NCBI RefSeq assembly: GCF_032397745.1
Contig: NZ_CP135921.1
Coordinates: 2,852,001 to 2,916,000, forward strand
Length of the DNA stretch: 64,000 nt
From: Bradyrhizobium prioriisuperbiae
GTDB lineage: Bacteria > Pseudomonadota > Alphaproteobacteria > Rhizobiales > Xanthobacteraceae
Direction of reading: 5' to 3'
In this document: positions 8,392 through 17,974 of the stretch, piece by piece
Numbering within the stretch: position 1 is the stretch's first letter
Layout of the letters: each line of letters begins with the position of its first letter
Notes under the pieces: generated by a model
The model's input: the letters and a program-made list of their open reading frames with translations, nothing else
Database searches by the model: none
Told to the model about the DNA's origin: nothing
Translations under genes and position numbers: made by a program

Positions 8392-9450
8392 CTACTCCGC
8401 CGCCTGCAGCGTCGGCCGCGGCTTTTTCGGGGCGATCCAGAACATCGCGGGGCGTTCGAACAGCACGTTCAGCGGGGTGCGGCGCAGGGCCCACCAGATC
8501 ACCAGCGCGCCAATCACGCCGGCCAAATTGACCAGCAGCGCCACCACGCCGATGTCGCCGATCACGCCGGTCTTCAGCAGCACCGTGCGGGTCACCGCCA
8601 TCGGCAGGAAGAAGGCGAGATAGATGACGATGGAATGCTCGCCGCAATAACGCAGCGCATCGAGCCAGCGCATCTTCGCCAGCAGAGTGCCGATGACGAT
8701 GATGGCGCAGGCGCCGGCATATCCCAGCGCCAGCGAGATCAGCGGCCACTCGCTGATGCCGGCATTGACCAGAACGGCATTGAGCAGCGCCCAGGCGCCG
8801 AGGCCGGCCACCGCGGCTTCGGGCCGGTTGCGGGCGCCGTCCGACAGCGCGAACACGTAATTGGCGAACAGGTAGCCGGAATAGAAATACACAAAGCGGG
8901 ACGCGAATTCGTCGATCACGGTCCAGCCGGTGGTGACATGCAGCATCTCCAGCGCAGCCGCCGCGGCCCAGATCATGATCGCCGGGACGCCGCGCGTCAG
9001 CTTGGTGACCACGAAGAAGATCGGCAAGAGGTAGATGAACCACAGCGTGCCGAACGGTTCGATGAAGGATTCCAGATACAGCAGGCCGACATGGCCCCAG
9101 CCCTGCTCGGCGGCGAACGAGGGCGCCTTGAAACCGAACTGGATGGTCACCCACAGCGCGTAGAAATACGCAAAGTGCACCACCTTGCGGTCCAGGTAGG
9201 TGCGCCAGTCGCGGTCGATCACCCGCGACAGGAACAGGCCGGAAATCAGGAAAAAGTCAGGCATCCGGAATGGCTTTGCGAACGCCACCACCACATGCAT
9301 GAAGCCTTCGCGCCCAGCGGCCGCCTCGACGCCCAGCACCGAATGCATCATCACCACCATGACGATGCAGATGCCCTTGGCATAGTCGACCCAGTCCACC
9401 CGGGAGGCAGCGGGATCGGCGGAAAAGGCTGCTGTGCTGTTGCGGCTCAT
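8392..9450 (-). CDS. Acyltransferase family 3 integral membrane protein
   Basis: About 352 residues with roughly ten hydrophobic helices. It begins with the family hallmark RVDWVDYAKGICIVMVVMMHS, whose Arg and late His (MMHS) mark the acyltransferase-3 fold. These proteins transfer acetyl or succinyl groups to extracellular sugars or other envelope molecules; the substrate cannot be told from sequence. The ATG at 9450 is chosen because the 32 residues upstream are hydrophilic and precede the conserved N-terminus. There are no glycan genes adjacent. Confidence 0.88.
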   Translation of the reverse strand: MSRNSTAAFSADPAASRVDWVDYAKGICIVMVVMMHSVLGVEAAAGREGFMHVVVAFAKPFRMPDFFLISGLFLSRVIDRDWRTYLDRKVVHFAYFYALWVTIQFGFKAPSFAAEQGWGHVGLLYLESFIEPFGTLWFIYLLPIFFVVTKLTRGVPAIMIWAAAAALEMLHVTTGWTVIDEFASRFVYFYSGYLFANYVFALSDGARNRPEAAVAGLGAWALLNAVLVNAGISEWPLISLALGYAGACAIIVIGTLLAKMRWLDALRYCGEHSIVIYLAFFLPMAVTRTVLLKTGVIGDIGVVALLVNLAGVIGALVIWWALRRTPLNVLFERPAMFWIAPKKPRPTLQAAE

Positions 9451-9549
9451 CGGTGTCTCGTTTCGTGCCAGCAGGGCGCCACTATTGGCCAGACGGGTTT
9501 CATTCTCCTTTATAGGTTCAAGATGCGTGCCGGGCCGGCTCGTCATGAC

Positions 9550-9627
9550 GCGAGTGTCCCGAATTCGAAGTTCGCATCACTTAACAGCACTCTCTGAGCG
9601 AACTTCGAATTCGATCAGGACACTCGC
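9550..9627. repeat. Family-D long palindrome, EcoRI-core type
   Basis: Outer arms GCGAGTGTCC and GGACACTCGC; inner arms GAATTCGAAGTTCGC and GCGAACTTCGAATTC. The whole 78 nt folds on itself. The same element is found in reverse orientation at 56546-56621. Confidence 0.8.
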
Positions 9628-9639
9628 AAATCTATGATT

Positions 9640-9717
9640 CTAGTGCCGCTTTTCGATTTGAAGTTCCACGACGAGCTTGCCGCACGTGTGGTAGGAACTT
9701 CAAATCGGCGGCACTAG
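9640..9717. repeat. Family-D long palindrome, second core type
   Basis: CTAGTGCCGC at 9640 is mirrored by GCGGCACTAG ending at 9717, with inner arms GATTTGAAGTTCC and GGAACTTCAAATC. It follows the previous palindrome after 12 nt and ends 10 nt before the first possible hrpB start. Confidence 0.8.
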
Positions 9718-9727
9718 CCACTTTGGT

Positions 9728-12265
9728 ATGACCCTGCCGCAAACAAGCCTCGGCATTAACCATGTCCGCGGCGCAGCCACGGTTTTAGTCTTGCGCTCCT
9801 TCGACAGCCCGCTTCCGATCGACGCCGTGCTCAGCGAGATCGAAACGACGCTTGCGACGCGCACATCAGCCGTTCTGGTGGCGCCGCCGGGCGCCGGCAA
9901 GACCACCCGCGTCCCGCTGGCGCTGCTCGATGCGCCGTGGATTGGCGGCAAGAAGATCATCATGCTGGAACCGCGGCGGATCGCCGCGCGCGCCAGCGCC
10001 GAGCGGATGGCCAAGACGCTCGGCGAAAAGGTCGGCGACACCGTCGGTTATCGCGTGCGTTTCGGCTCGAAGATCTCGCGCAAAACGCGCATCGAGGTGG
10101 TGACCGAAGGCATCTTCACACGGCAGATCCTGGACGACGCGGAACTCACAGGCATCGCCGCCGTGCTGTTCGACGAGTTCCACGAACGCTCGCTGGATGC
10201 TGACCTCGGCCTTGCGCTGGCGCGGGATGCGCAGCAGGGCCTGCGCGAAGACCTGCGCATCCTGGTGATGTCGGCAACGCTCGATGGTGCGCGGGTCGGC
10301 AAGCTGCTGGGCGATGCACCTGTCATCGCCAGCGAGGGACGCGCGTTTCCGGTCGAGACTCGTTATCTCGGGCGCAAGCCGGACCAGACCATCGAGCGGC
10401 AGATGGCGGATGCCATCGCATCGGCCGTGCGTGCGGACGCGGGATCGGTGCTGGCGTTCCTGCCCGGAGCCGCCGAAATCCGCCGCACGCAGACCTTCCT
10501 GAGTGAGCGTATTCACGACGCGGCCATCGACATCGTGCCGCTGTTTGGCGCGCTGGAAGCCGGCGCGCAGGACCGCGCGATTTCGCCCGCGCCGAAGGGC
10601 ACCCGCAAAGTGGTGCTGGCCACCTCGATTGCGGAGACCTCGCTCACCATCGAGGGCGTGCGCATCGTCGTGGATTCCGGTCTCGCGCGGGTGCCGCGGT
10701 ATGAGCCCGACATCGGCCTCACACGGCTGGAAACCATCCGCGCCTCGCGCGCCGCGGTCGACCAGCGCCGTGGCCGCGCCGGCCGCACCGAGCCCGGCGT
10801 CTGTTACCGTCTCTGGGACGAGCCGCAAACGGTGTCGCTGGAGGCCTATACCCGCCCGGAAATCCTGTCGTCGGATCTGTCTCCGCTGCTGCTCGATCTC
10901 GCGCACTGGGGCGTCAGCGATCCCGCGACAATGGCGTTTCTCGATCCGCCGCCGACACCGGCGCTCAGCGAGGCGCGGTCGCTGCTGGAAGAGCTCGACG
11001 CGCTGGATGCCGATGGCCGCATCACCAGCGAAGGCAAGAGCCTGCGCGCGCTGGCGCTGCCGCCGCGGCTGGCCCGCATGATCGTGGATTCCCATCGCCT
11101 CGGCGCCGGCGAAGACGCCGCCGCGATATCGGCCATCCTCACCGAACGCGGGCTCGGTGGCGACAGCGTCGATCTCGATGTGCGGCTGGATCAGTTTCGC
11201 CGGGATCGTTCGCCGCGCGGCGCGGCGGCGCGCCAACTGGCGGAACGCTGGGCCTCTCAGGTCGCCGCCGCCGAGCGCGTGGCTGAGGACGATGCGGCAC
11301 CGTCGACCGGCGTCATGCTGGCGTTTGCGTTTCCCGATCGGGTCGCGCGTAACCGCGGCAATGGCAGCTTCGTGCTGGCCAACGGGCGCGGCGCCGCCAT
11401 CGAGCAGACCTCGGGGCTGGCGCGTGCGCCTTATGTCGCGGTGGCCGAACTGACCGGCACGGCGGCACAGGGGCGTATTCTTTTGGCCGCGCCGGTCACA
11501 CTTGTCGAGATCGAGGCGCATTTTGCCGGCCATATCAAAAGCGATGATGAAATCACGTTCGACCGCAGCGCCATGGCGCTGCGCGCGCGCCGTCGCAAGC
11601 GGCTGCACGCCATCACCCTGTCGGAGCATCCGCTGCCGATCACGCCATCGGCCGAGAGTGCGCGGGTGCTTGCGGACGGCCTGATCGAGCGCGGCATCGA
11701 GCGGCTGCCCTGGTCGAAACCACTGAAACAGTGGCGCGACCGCGTGATGTTTTTGCGCGCCGCGTCGCCGGACGAATGGCCCGACCTCTCCGACACCGCG
11801 CTGGCAGTGCGGCGCGAGGACTGGCTGGTGCCGGCGCTGTTCGACAAGACATCGCTGGCGCAAATCTCCGCCGGCGATCTCTCCGACGCGGTGATGGCGC
11901 TGCTGCCCTGGGACCTGCGCGCGCGGCTCGACCGCGAGGCGCCCACCCATTTCGAGGCGCCGACCGGGTCGATGATCCCGATCGATTACGAGGCGGAAGA
12001 GGGCGCCAAGATCTCGGTGCGGCTGCAGGAACTGTTCGGTCTCAACCGCCATCCGTCGGTGGCGCAGGACCGCGTACCGCTGGTGGTGGAACTGCTGTCG
12101 CCGGCGCACCGCCCGGTCCAGGTGACGCGCGATCTCCCCGGCTTCTGGCGCGGCAGTTATGCCGCCGTCCGCTCCGATCTGCGCGGCCGCTACCCCCGCC
12201 ACCCCTGGCCCGACGACCCTACCACCGCCGCGCCGACGCGGCGGGCGAAGCCCAGGGGGACGTGA
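9728..12265 (+). CDS. hrpB: ATP-dependent RNA helicase HrpB
   Basis: Up to 845 residues, DExH-box helicase. Walker A (APPGAGKTTRVPLALL) is at about 52-67, DEFHERS (motif II) near 149-155, SATLD (motif III), and QRRGRAGRTEPG (motif VI), followed by the HA2 and HrpB-specific C-terminal domains. The usual family N-terminus (RSFDSPLPIDAVL) begins at a TTG at 9791, so the true start may be there rather than at the ATG at 9728. The gene stands alone between palindromic repeats. The cellular role of HrpB is poorly defined in general. Confidence 0.93.
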   Translation: MTLPQTSLGINHVRGAATVLVLRSFDSPLPIDAVLSEIETTLATRTSAVLVAPPGAGKTTRVPLALLDAPWIGGKKIIMLEPRRIAARASAERMAKTLGEKVGDTVGYRVRFGSKISRKTRIEVVTEGIFTRQILDDAELTGIAAVLFDEFHERSLDADLGLALARDAQQGLREDLRILVMSATLDGARVGKLLGDAPVIASEGRAFPVETRYLGRKPDQTIERQMADAIASAVRADAGSVLAFLPGAAEIRRTQTFLSERIHDAAIDIVPLFGALEAGAQDRAISPAPKGTRKVVLATSIAETSLTIEGVRIVVDSGLARVPRYEPDIGLTRLETIRASRAAVDQRRGRAGRTEPGVCYRLWDEPQTVSLEAYTRPEILSSDLSPLLLDLAHWGVSDPATMAFLDPPPTPALSEARSLLEELDALDADGRITSEGKSLRALALPPRLARMIVDSHRLGAGEDAAAISAILTERGLGGDSVDLDVRLDQFRRDRSPRGAAARQLAERWASQVAAAERVAEDDAAPSTGVMLAFAFPDRVARNRGNGSFVLANGRGAAIEQTSGLARAPYVAVAELTGTAAQGRILLAAPVTLVEIEAHFAGHIKSDDEITFDRSAMALRARRRKRLHAITLSEHPLPITPSAESARVLADGLIERGIERLPWSKPLKQWRDRVMFLRAASPDEWPDLSDTALAVRREDWLVPALFDKTSLAQISAGDLSDAVMALLPWDLRARLDREAPTHFEAPTGSMIPIDYEAEEGAKISVRLQELFGLNRHPSVAQDRVPLVVELLSPAHRPVQVTRDLPGFWRGSYAAVRSDLRGRYPRHPWPDDPTTAAPTRRAKPRGT

Positions 12266-12808
12266 GGGGACGGCGATGCGCGGTCGCATGGTCGGGATGC
12301 GCGGGCGGGGGCTTCTTTGTTGTGTGCAGGAGGCGCTTCTCCATTTTCAGTGTCATCGTTCGGCTCGACCGGACGATCCAGTAGGCGACATGGTTGTTTA
12401 TGGATTGCTGAGTCGAAAGCGGCCATCGCAGGCGCAGGTCACAGACTCGTTCATCCCTTATGCGCACCGGGGTTACCGGATCGTCCGGTCGAGCCCTACA
12501 AGATTCACACATCTCAAAAACAGACTCTGCATCAAACACTTAGCTGACCCCATGCTTCGGGAAAATCTAGTAACAGGCTTCGAGTGCAAAGCTTGAAAAG
12601 GCTCAACTTTTGGGGCCCTGTGAAAACGCTCCGATGAGATGTGTGCATATCGTAGGGTCGAGCCGGACGATGACACCGCGGGTGCAGAAGCGCCTCGAAT
12701 CCCAGCCGCGGCTGCGCGCATCCCCCAACGGTTAAACACCACCTCTCCCTCATCCGCCTCCCATTAACGCTTCACTCACTCTTTTCGCCAAAATAGGAGG
12801 CTTCCGGA
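12266..12808. other. 543-nt intergenic region made of nested inverted repeats
   Basis: No convincing gene. GGCTCGACCGGACGATCC (12362-12379) has a perfect 18-bp inverted copy at 12478-12495. A second imperfect inverted repeat of about 25 nt (12491-12515 and 12636-12660; both arms contain CACACATCTC or its complement) encloses a 120-nt non-repeated core. Confidence 0.75.
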
Positions 12809-13402
12809 TTGCCGTTCACGCCGGCACCTCTGCAGGCGTGGTTTGATCCAGGTTGTGGCGTTTGGACAGGCGTGTGCGTGATGCGTAACTTGATGATCTT
12901 CGCCGTCATCCTGGTCGTGGCCGGCACCTATATGGCGCAGATGGCCGACAAGATCAGTTCGGCTGGGACGGCCAACGCGACAGCGGTCAAGTCCGCGCCG
13001 GTCACTGTGGCGCAGGCCCAGCCGGACAATGGCGGCCGCACCGTCAAGATCCCGCGCGATCACCGCGGCCACTTCCAGACCGACGGCCGCATCGACGGCC
13101 AGCGTCTCTCCTTCATGGTCGACACCGGCGCTTCGGTGATCGCGCTCACCGAGAACGACGCCGCGCGCATCGGCAAGCGTCCCTCCCGCGGCGACTACAA
13201 CGCGACCGTCTCGACCGCCAACGGCCAGGTCAAAGCGGCGCGGGTGCGGCTGGCCAGTGTCGACATCGGCGGGCTGGTGGTGCGCGATGTCGACGCCATG
13301 GTGCTGCCCGACGGCGTGCTCAGCGAGAACCTGCTGGGGCTGTCGTATCTGTCGAAGCTGAAGCGCTTCGAGATGGCCAACGGCCAGATGGTGCTGGAAT
13401 AA
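12809..13402 (+). CDS. Membrane-anchored retropepsin-like aspartic protease, TIGR02281 family
   Basis: 197 residues from a TTG start chosen because a perfect AGGAGG sits 8 nt before it. The family-typical N-terminus (MRNLMIFAVILVVAGTYMAQ) starts at an in-frame ATG at 12881, which is the alternative. One membrane helix precedes a periplasmic domain with the single retropepsin active-site motif (FMVDTGASVIALT), so the enzyme should work as a dimer. A C-terminal hydrophobic-Gly element (NLLGLSYLSKLKRFE) is typical. Substrate unknown. It is a lone gene just ahead of the phosphomannomutase. Confidence 0.85.
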   Translation: MPFTPAPLQAWFDPGCGVWTGVCVMRNLMIFAVILVVAGTYMAQMADKISSAGTANATAVKSAPVTVAQAQPDNGGRTVKIPRDHRGHFQTDGRIDGQRLSFMVDTGASVIALTENDAARIGKRPSRGDYNATVSTANGQVKAARVRLASVDIGGLVVRDVDAMVLPDGVLSENLLGLSYLSKLKRFEMANGQMVLE

Positions 13403-13568
13403 ATCCGTCATATACGTTTCATCGGAGAGCGATGCGGCTGCTACCTTTGCGCCGCAATTGACACCTACCGTGGTCTGCCCACCTGTTTGGCGTCTTTCGG
13501 AGGTCTTTCCAGTCGTCCCGACCTCCGCTAGCCTTCACGATCAATTCTTTTTCCCAAGAGGCTCCTTG

Positions 13569-15068
13569 ATGTTTCCGAAGCCGAAATCCGCGCTGACCCC
13601 GAATACCTATGCCTATGAATCCGAGCCGATGGTGAAGGCCACCGGGTTCCGCGAATACGATGCGCGCTGGCTGTTCAGCAAGGAAATCAACCTGATGGGG
13701 ATTCAGGCGCTGGGCATGGGGCTCGGCACCTTGATCACCGAACTCGGCCAGAAGCAGGAAATCGTCACCGGCCACGATTTCCGCGGCTATTCCGCCTCGA
13801 TCAAATACGCGCTGATTTCGGGCCTTTTGGCCTCCGGCTGCAAGGTCCACGACATTGGCCTCGCCGTGACGCCGATGGCCTATTTCGCCCAGTTCGAGCT
13901 CGACGTGCCCTGCGTGGCGATGGTCACCGCCTCCCACAACGACAATGGCTGGACCGGCGTCAAAATGGGCGCCAACCGCCCGCTGACCTTCGGCCCCGAC
14001 GAGATGAACCGGCTCAAGGAAATCGTGCTCAATGCCGATTTCAAGAACAAGGTCGGCGGCTCCTATCAGTTTCACGAGAATTTCCCGGATCGTTACATCG
14101 CCGACCTGACCAACCGCCCGAAGCTGAAACGCAAGCTGAAGGTCGTGGTCGCCTGCGGCAACGGCACCGCCGGCGCCTTCGCGCCCAAGGTGATGGAAGC
14201 AATCGGCTGCGAGGTGATCCCGCTCGACACTGAGCTGGATCACACGTTCCCGAAATACAATCCCAATCCCGAAGACATGGAAATGCTGCACGCCATCCGC
14301 GACGCCGTGCTGGAGCACAAGGCCGATGTCGGTCTCGGCTTTGACGGCGACGGCGACCGCTGCGGCGTGGTCGACGATACCGGCGAGGAGATCTTCGCCG
14401 ACAAGGTCGGCGTGCTCTTGGCGCGCGACATGTCGGCGCTGCACAAGGATGCGCAGTTCGTGGTGGACGTAAAGTCGACCGGGCTGTTCGTCACCGATCC
14501 CGTGCTGATCAAGCAGGGCGCGAAGGCGACCTACTGGAAGACTGGGCATTCCTACATGAAGCGCCGCACCAACGAGCTCAAGGCGCTGGCGGGTTTCGAG
14601 AAGTCCGGCCACTTCTTCTTCAATGCGCCGGTCGGTCGCGGGTATGACGATGGCCTGATCTCGGCGATCGCGATCTGCGAAATGCTCGACCGCGCCCCGG
14701 GCAAGAAGATGTCGGACCTGAAGAATGCGCTGCCGAAGACCTGGTCGTCGCCGACCATGTCGCCGCACTGCGCGGATGAGACCAAATACGGCATTGTCGA
14801 GCAGGTGGTGAAACACTTCGAGGACGCGAAGGCCAAGGGCGCCAAGGTCGCAGGGCAAGCCATCCGCGACCTGGTCACGGTCAATGGCGTACGCGTCACC
14901 GTGGAAGACGGTAGCTGGGGCCTGGTGCGCGCCTCCTCCAACAAGCCGGAGCTCGTGGTGGTGGTCGAGAGTCCGGTCTCCGAACAGCGCATGCGCGACC
15001 TGTTCGAAGCCATGGACTCGGTGCTGCGGACGCATCCCGAGGTCGGCGAGTATAATCAGAAGATCTGA
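13569..15068 (+). CDS. Phosphomannomutase/phosphoglucomutase
   Basis: 499 residues. It interconverts hexose 6- and 1-phosphates for nucleotide-sugar and envelope polysaccharide synthesis. All four family sites are visible: phosphoserine loop TASHNDNGWTGVK with Ser122, metal loop DGDGDR beginning near Asp259, sugar-specificity loop EKSGH, and phosphate loop VRASSNKPE. The start at 13569 has AAGAGG 8 nt upstream and gives MFPKPKSALTPN; longer forms add a non-homologous leader. No polysaccharide cluster is adjacent. Confidence 0.93.
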   Translation: MFPKPKSALTPNTYAYESEPMVKATGFREYDARWLFSKEINLMGIQALGMGLGTLITELGQKQEIVTGHDFRGYSASIKYALISGLLASGCKVHDIGLAVTPMAYFAQFELDVPCVAMVTASHNDNGWTGVKMGANRPLTFGPDEMNRLKEIVLNADFKNKVGGSYQFHENFPDRYIADLTNRPKLKRKLKVVVACGNGTAGAFAPKVMEAIGCEVIPLDTELDHTFPKYNPNPEDMEMLHAIRDAVLEHKADVGLGFDGDGDRCGVVDDTGEEIFADKVGVLLARDMSALHKDAQFVVDVKSTGLFVTDPVLIKQGAKATYWKTGHSYMKRRTNELKALAGFEKSGHFFFNAPVGRGYDDGLISAIAICEMLDRAPGKKMSDLKNALPKTWSSPTMSPHCADETKYGIVEQVVKHFEDAKAKGAKVAGQAIRDLVTVNGVRVTVEDGSWGLVRASSNKPELVVVVESPVSEQRMRDLFEAMDSVLRTHPEVGEYNQKI

Positions 15069-15134
15069 GGCCGCTCCGCTCATGCGGGCTACGGGTTGGA
15101 CGCGTTATCGCGTAGGCCTCACTCCACTCTCGGC

Positions 15135-15223
15135 GTCATGCCCGGCCTTGTGCCGGGCATCCACGCCTTTCTTACTTGAAGCGCTGTTAAGACGTGGATG
15201 CCCGCGACAAGCGCGGGCATGAC
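15135..15223. repeat. Family-A composite hairpin repeat
   Basis: GTCATGCCCGG at the left is mirrored by GCGGGCATGAC at the right. Inner sequences ATCCACG and CGTGGAT also pair, giving a two-level hairpin. It lies between convergent genes. Confidence 0.75.
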
Positions 15224-15268
15224 GGATGTGGGTGTGGCGGCGTATTGCCCCCTAAAGCTCCGACACCG

Positions 15269-16735
15269 CTAAGCCACCCGGATCGTACTCACAAATCCAT
15301 TGATCTCCGTGCGTAGCCGTTCCGACTGCGACGACAGCCCCGTCGCCGCATCCAGCAACTTCGTCGCCGCCGCATCGACATCGCCTGACGAGCGGGTGAC
15401 GCCCATGATGTTGGTGTTGACGCCGCGGGTGCCCTGCGCCACCTGATCGACATTGACGGCGATCTCCCGGGTCGCGGCGTCCTGCTCGCGCACGGCTGAG
15501 GCGATCGCGCCGGAGATGGCATTGATCTCGCGGATGGTGCCGGAGATCGCCTGGATGGCCGCCACTGCATCCCGGGTTGCGGTCTGGATGCCCTGGACCT
15601 GGCTGGAGATTTCTTCAGTCGCCTTTGCGGTCTGGCTGGCCAGCGCCTTCACCTCGCCCGCCACCACCGCAAAGCCGCGGCCATGCTCGCCGGCGCGCGC
15701 CGCTTCGATGGTCGCGTTCAGCGCCAGCATGTTGGTCTGGTTGGCGATGTTGCGGATGAAGGTGACGACCTCGCCGATCTTCTCGGTGCCCGCCGACAAG
15801 CCCCCGACCATGGTGTTGGTGCGGGCGGCCTCGTCGGAGGCCTTGCCGGCGATCTCGGTCGAGCGGATCGCCTGCTGGCCGATCTCGCTGATCGACGCGG
15901 TCAGCTCTTCCGTCGCGGTGGCGACGCTGTCCACGCTGGCCGAGGCTTGGTTGGAGGCTGTCGCGACCGCGGCCGCCAGCCGCGTCGCCTCTTCAGACGT
16001 GCCGCTCATCGATTTGGACATCGTCTGCATGTCGGTGGCGGCGACCGCGATCGCCTCGACAATGCGGCCGATCTTGTGTTCGAGTTCCGCGGCCAGCGCG
16101 TGCATCGCCGCTTCCCGCTCGTCCTTGGCCTTGCGCTGGGCTTCGCGCTGGGCGTCGGCGCGGTCCTGGTCGGCATGGGCGGTGTCCGCTTCGGCGGCTT
16201 TCTCCGCCGCGGTTTCGAACAGTTCGCCGAGTTTCAGCGCAAGCCAGACCAGCACGGCCGCTTCGACAATCAGGATGACGGCGTGCAGCACCACGCGGCC
16301 GAGATCTGATCCGCCGGGATAGACCGCCGCGGGCAACAGGAAATTCAGCGAGAGGTGATGAAGCGCGACCGCGACGGTCCCGGCGAGGATCGGACGGTAG
16401 TCGCAGTAGGCCGCGAGTGTCGCCAGCGCCGCGAAGAAATACATATGCATGTCCGGCTGCCAGGGATGGCCCGACAGCTGGTAAACGAAGATCGACACGT
16501 CCCCCATCAGCGCCACTGCAACCAGCAGGCGGGTCGATGGCGAACTGCCGGCGCTGCGCCAGGACAGCGTCGGAAGGATCGCCAGCACCGCCATCAGCGC
16601 CGCCGGCCACAGCCAGTCCGTGCCACGCATCACCCCGATGCAGGCGGCGAGCGGCACGTGCACCCACAGTAGCAGGATCAGCGCCCGGCTCGCGGTCTCG
16701 CGCAAGGCGTTCATGTCGGCAGTCTCGTCACGCAT
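15269..16735 (-). CDS. Methyl-accepting chemotaxis protein with an all-membrane sensor
   Basis: 488 residues. Residues 1-170 form about six membrane helices with almost no periplasmic domain. They include a His-rich stretch ([20 protein letters not shown], then [13 protein letters not shown]). A coiled-coil linker with many Ala, Glu and Arg follows, then the signalling tip [20 protein letters not shown] and [18 protein letters not shown]. There is no HAMP domain. It should signal to CheW/CheA; the stimulus is unknown, and the buried histidines suggest a metal, haem or redox cue (inference). The ATG at 16735 is preferred to a TTG 12 nt upstream. Confidence 0.92.
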   Translation of the reverse strand: MRDETADMNALRETASRALILLLWVHVPLAACIGVMRGTDWLWPAALMAVLAILPTLSWRSAGSSPSTRLLVAVALMGDVSIFVYQLSGHPWQPDMHMYFFAALATLAAYCDYRPILAGTVAVALHHLSLNFLLPAAVYPGGSDLGRVVLHAVILIVEAAVLVWLALKLGELFETAAEKAAEADTAHADQDRADAQREAQRKAKDEREAAMHALAAELEHKIGRIVEAIAVAATDMQTMSKSMSGTSEEATRLAAAVATASNQASASVDSVATATEELTASISEIGQQAIRSTEIAGKASDEAARTNTMVGGLSAGTEKIGEVVTFIRNIANQTNMLALNATIEAARAGEHGRGFAVVAGEVKALASQTAKATEEISSQVQGIQTATRDAVAAIQAISGTIREINAISGAIASAVREQDAATREIAVNVDQVAQGTRGVNTNIMGVTRSSGDVDAAATKLLDAATGLSSQSERLRTEINGFVSTIRVA

Positions 16736-16786
16736 CGTCGACCTCAAAACCAGCTTGTGATGTGAAATGTCATTTTGGGTGGAAGG

Positions 16787-17116
16787 TCATGGCGGGGCGC
16801 AGCCACCGATTGCCCGCGGGTCGAGCGCCAGCCAGACGCCGGCGTCGCGCAGCCGCTGCAGCCCGTCGGGTCCGGCGAGTTGTACGATCAGGATGGCGGG
16901 GAGGATGCCGGTGCGAATCACGGCGGCGTTGGCGGATGCGGTCGCCGTCATGGCCTGCTGTGCGCTCCACCAGGGCGGAAACACCACGGCGGCAACCTCG
17001 GCGCCGGCCGGCAATCGCAGCGAAAGCGAAGCGACGGCGATCCAGCTCACCAGCAGCAGCGCGCCCGCATTGAACCAGATCGGCAGCCTTCGTCCCACGC
17101 GCGACGTCCTGTCCAC
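16787..17116 (-). CDS. Small membrane-anchored hypothetical protein
   Basis: 109 residues from a GTG. A hydrophobic helix (WFNAGALLLVSWIAVASLSL) starts near residue 14, followed by a short extracytoplasmic region containing FPPWWSAQQAM and a second apolar stretch (GILPAILIVQLAG). It lies upstream of, and on the same strand as, the chemoreceptor gene. No family recognised with certainty; amino-acid composition looks coding. Confidence 0.6.
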   Translation of the reverse strand: MDRTSRVGRRLPIWFNAGALLLVSWIAVASLSLRLPAGAEVAAVVFPPWWSAQQAMTATASANAAVIRTGILPAILIVQLAGPDGLQRLRDAGVWLALDPRAIGGCAPP

Positions 17117-17377
17117 ACGACAGGGGATGATCGGGCAAAAGAAATAAGGTCAGGTAAAAAGCGGGGTAGGTGCGTACGGTGAGGGTGTGCGGCTCGTGCG
17201 ACCAATTAATCCAGCCGGTCGCAGAAGCGCTGAGACTTGAAATGCTTCATCAATGCGTCTGTGACCAAAGCTTGGCGACGGCCGCTTTTGGCTCAGCGTT
17301 TTAACAATCGGCCGTGCCGCCTACTGGATCGCCCGGTCAAGCCGGGCGATGACAGCTGATGTTGTTGCGCCCGCCGC
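17117..17377. other. Intergenic region with a perfect hairpin after the Lrp gene
   Basis: No gene seen. ATCGCCCGG (17328-17336) and CCGGGCGAT (17342-17350) form a perfect 9-bp stem with a 5-nt loop, 28 nt past the lrp stop codon. It could act as a terminator, though no T-run follows on the coding strand. Confidence 0.55.
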
Positions 17378-17887
17378 TCACGCCGCCGTCGCCGGCGGCA
17401 CCGGCAGTGCCGTCACTGACTTGATCTTTTCCATCGCGAAACGCGAGGTCACGTTCTTGAGCGGCACCGCGCTGATCAGTTTCTTGTAGAACACGTCGTA
17501 GCTCTGCATGTCGGCGACCACCACGCGCAGCATGTAGTCGACGTCGCCGGCCATCCGGTAGAATTCCATCACCTCGGGCATAGCGCTGACCGCCTCGGCG
17601 AACTTCTTCAGCCAGGCGTCGGAGTGGTCGCCGCTCTCGATCGAGACAAACACCGAAATCCCCAGGCCGATCTTGTTCTGATCCACCAGCGCCACCCGGC
17701 GCAGGATGATGCCCTCGGCCTCCAGCCGCTGGATCCGCTTCCAGCAGGGGGTCGACGACAGGCCGACCCGGTCGCCGATTTCGGCGACCGACAGCGAGGC
17801 GTCGTCCTGCAGAACGGTCAGGATTTTGCGGTCGATGGCGTCCAGGCGGCGGTTGGTTTCGGTGACGGCGAGGGCAAGATCGGACAT
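17378..17887 (-). CDS. Lrp/AsnC-family transcriptional regulator
   Basis: 169 residues. The N-terminal helix-turn-helix is RKILTVLQDDASLSVAEIGD, then VGLSSTPCWKRIQRLEAEGI, closely matching Lrp-type readers. The C-terminal RAM domain (about 75-155) should bind an amino acid and drive oligomerisation. The AT-rich 90 nt upstream probably holds its own promoter and autoregulatory sites. It is the last of four reverse-strand genes but is separated from pfkB by that promoter-like gap, so it is probably a separate unit. Confidence 0.92.
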   Translation of the reverse strand: MSDLALAVTETNRRLDAIDRKILTVLQDDASLSVAEIGDRVGLSSTPCWKRIQRLEAEGIILRRVALVDQNKIGLGISVFVSIESGDHSDAWLKKFAEAVSAMPEVMEFYRMAGDVDYMLRVVVADMQSYDVFYKKLISAVPLKNVTSRFAMEKIKSVTALPVPPATAA

Positions 17888-17974
17888 GGCGAAGAACTTT
17901 TTTCCAATAGTGAGGATAATCTACCTCTTATATAGAAAATTCTTCTCACGCAAGGCCTCGGGCCTTAGAACCGT

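Noticed and set aside
9866..12289. 807-codon reverse frame opposite hrpB
   Set aside because: Antisense shadow of the helicase; Arg/His/Gln-rich with no motifs and no promoter or ribosome site.
13419..15083. 554-codon reverse frame opposite the phosphomannomutase
   Set aside because: Antisense of a gene with all four catalytic loops intact; composition typical of high-GC antisense.
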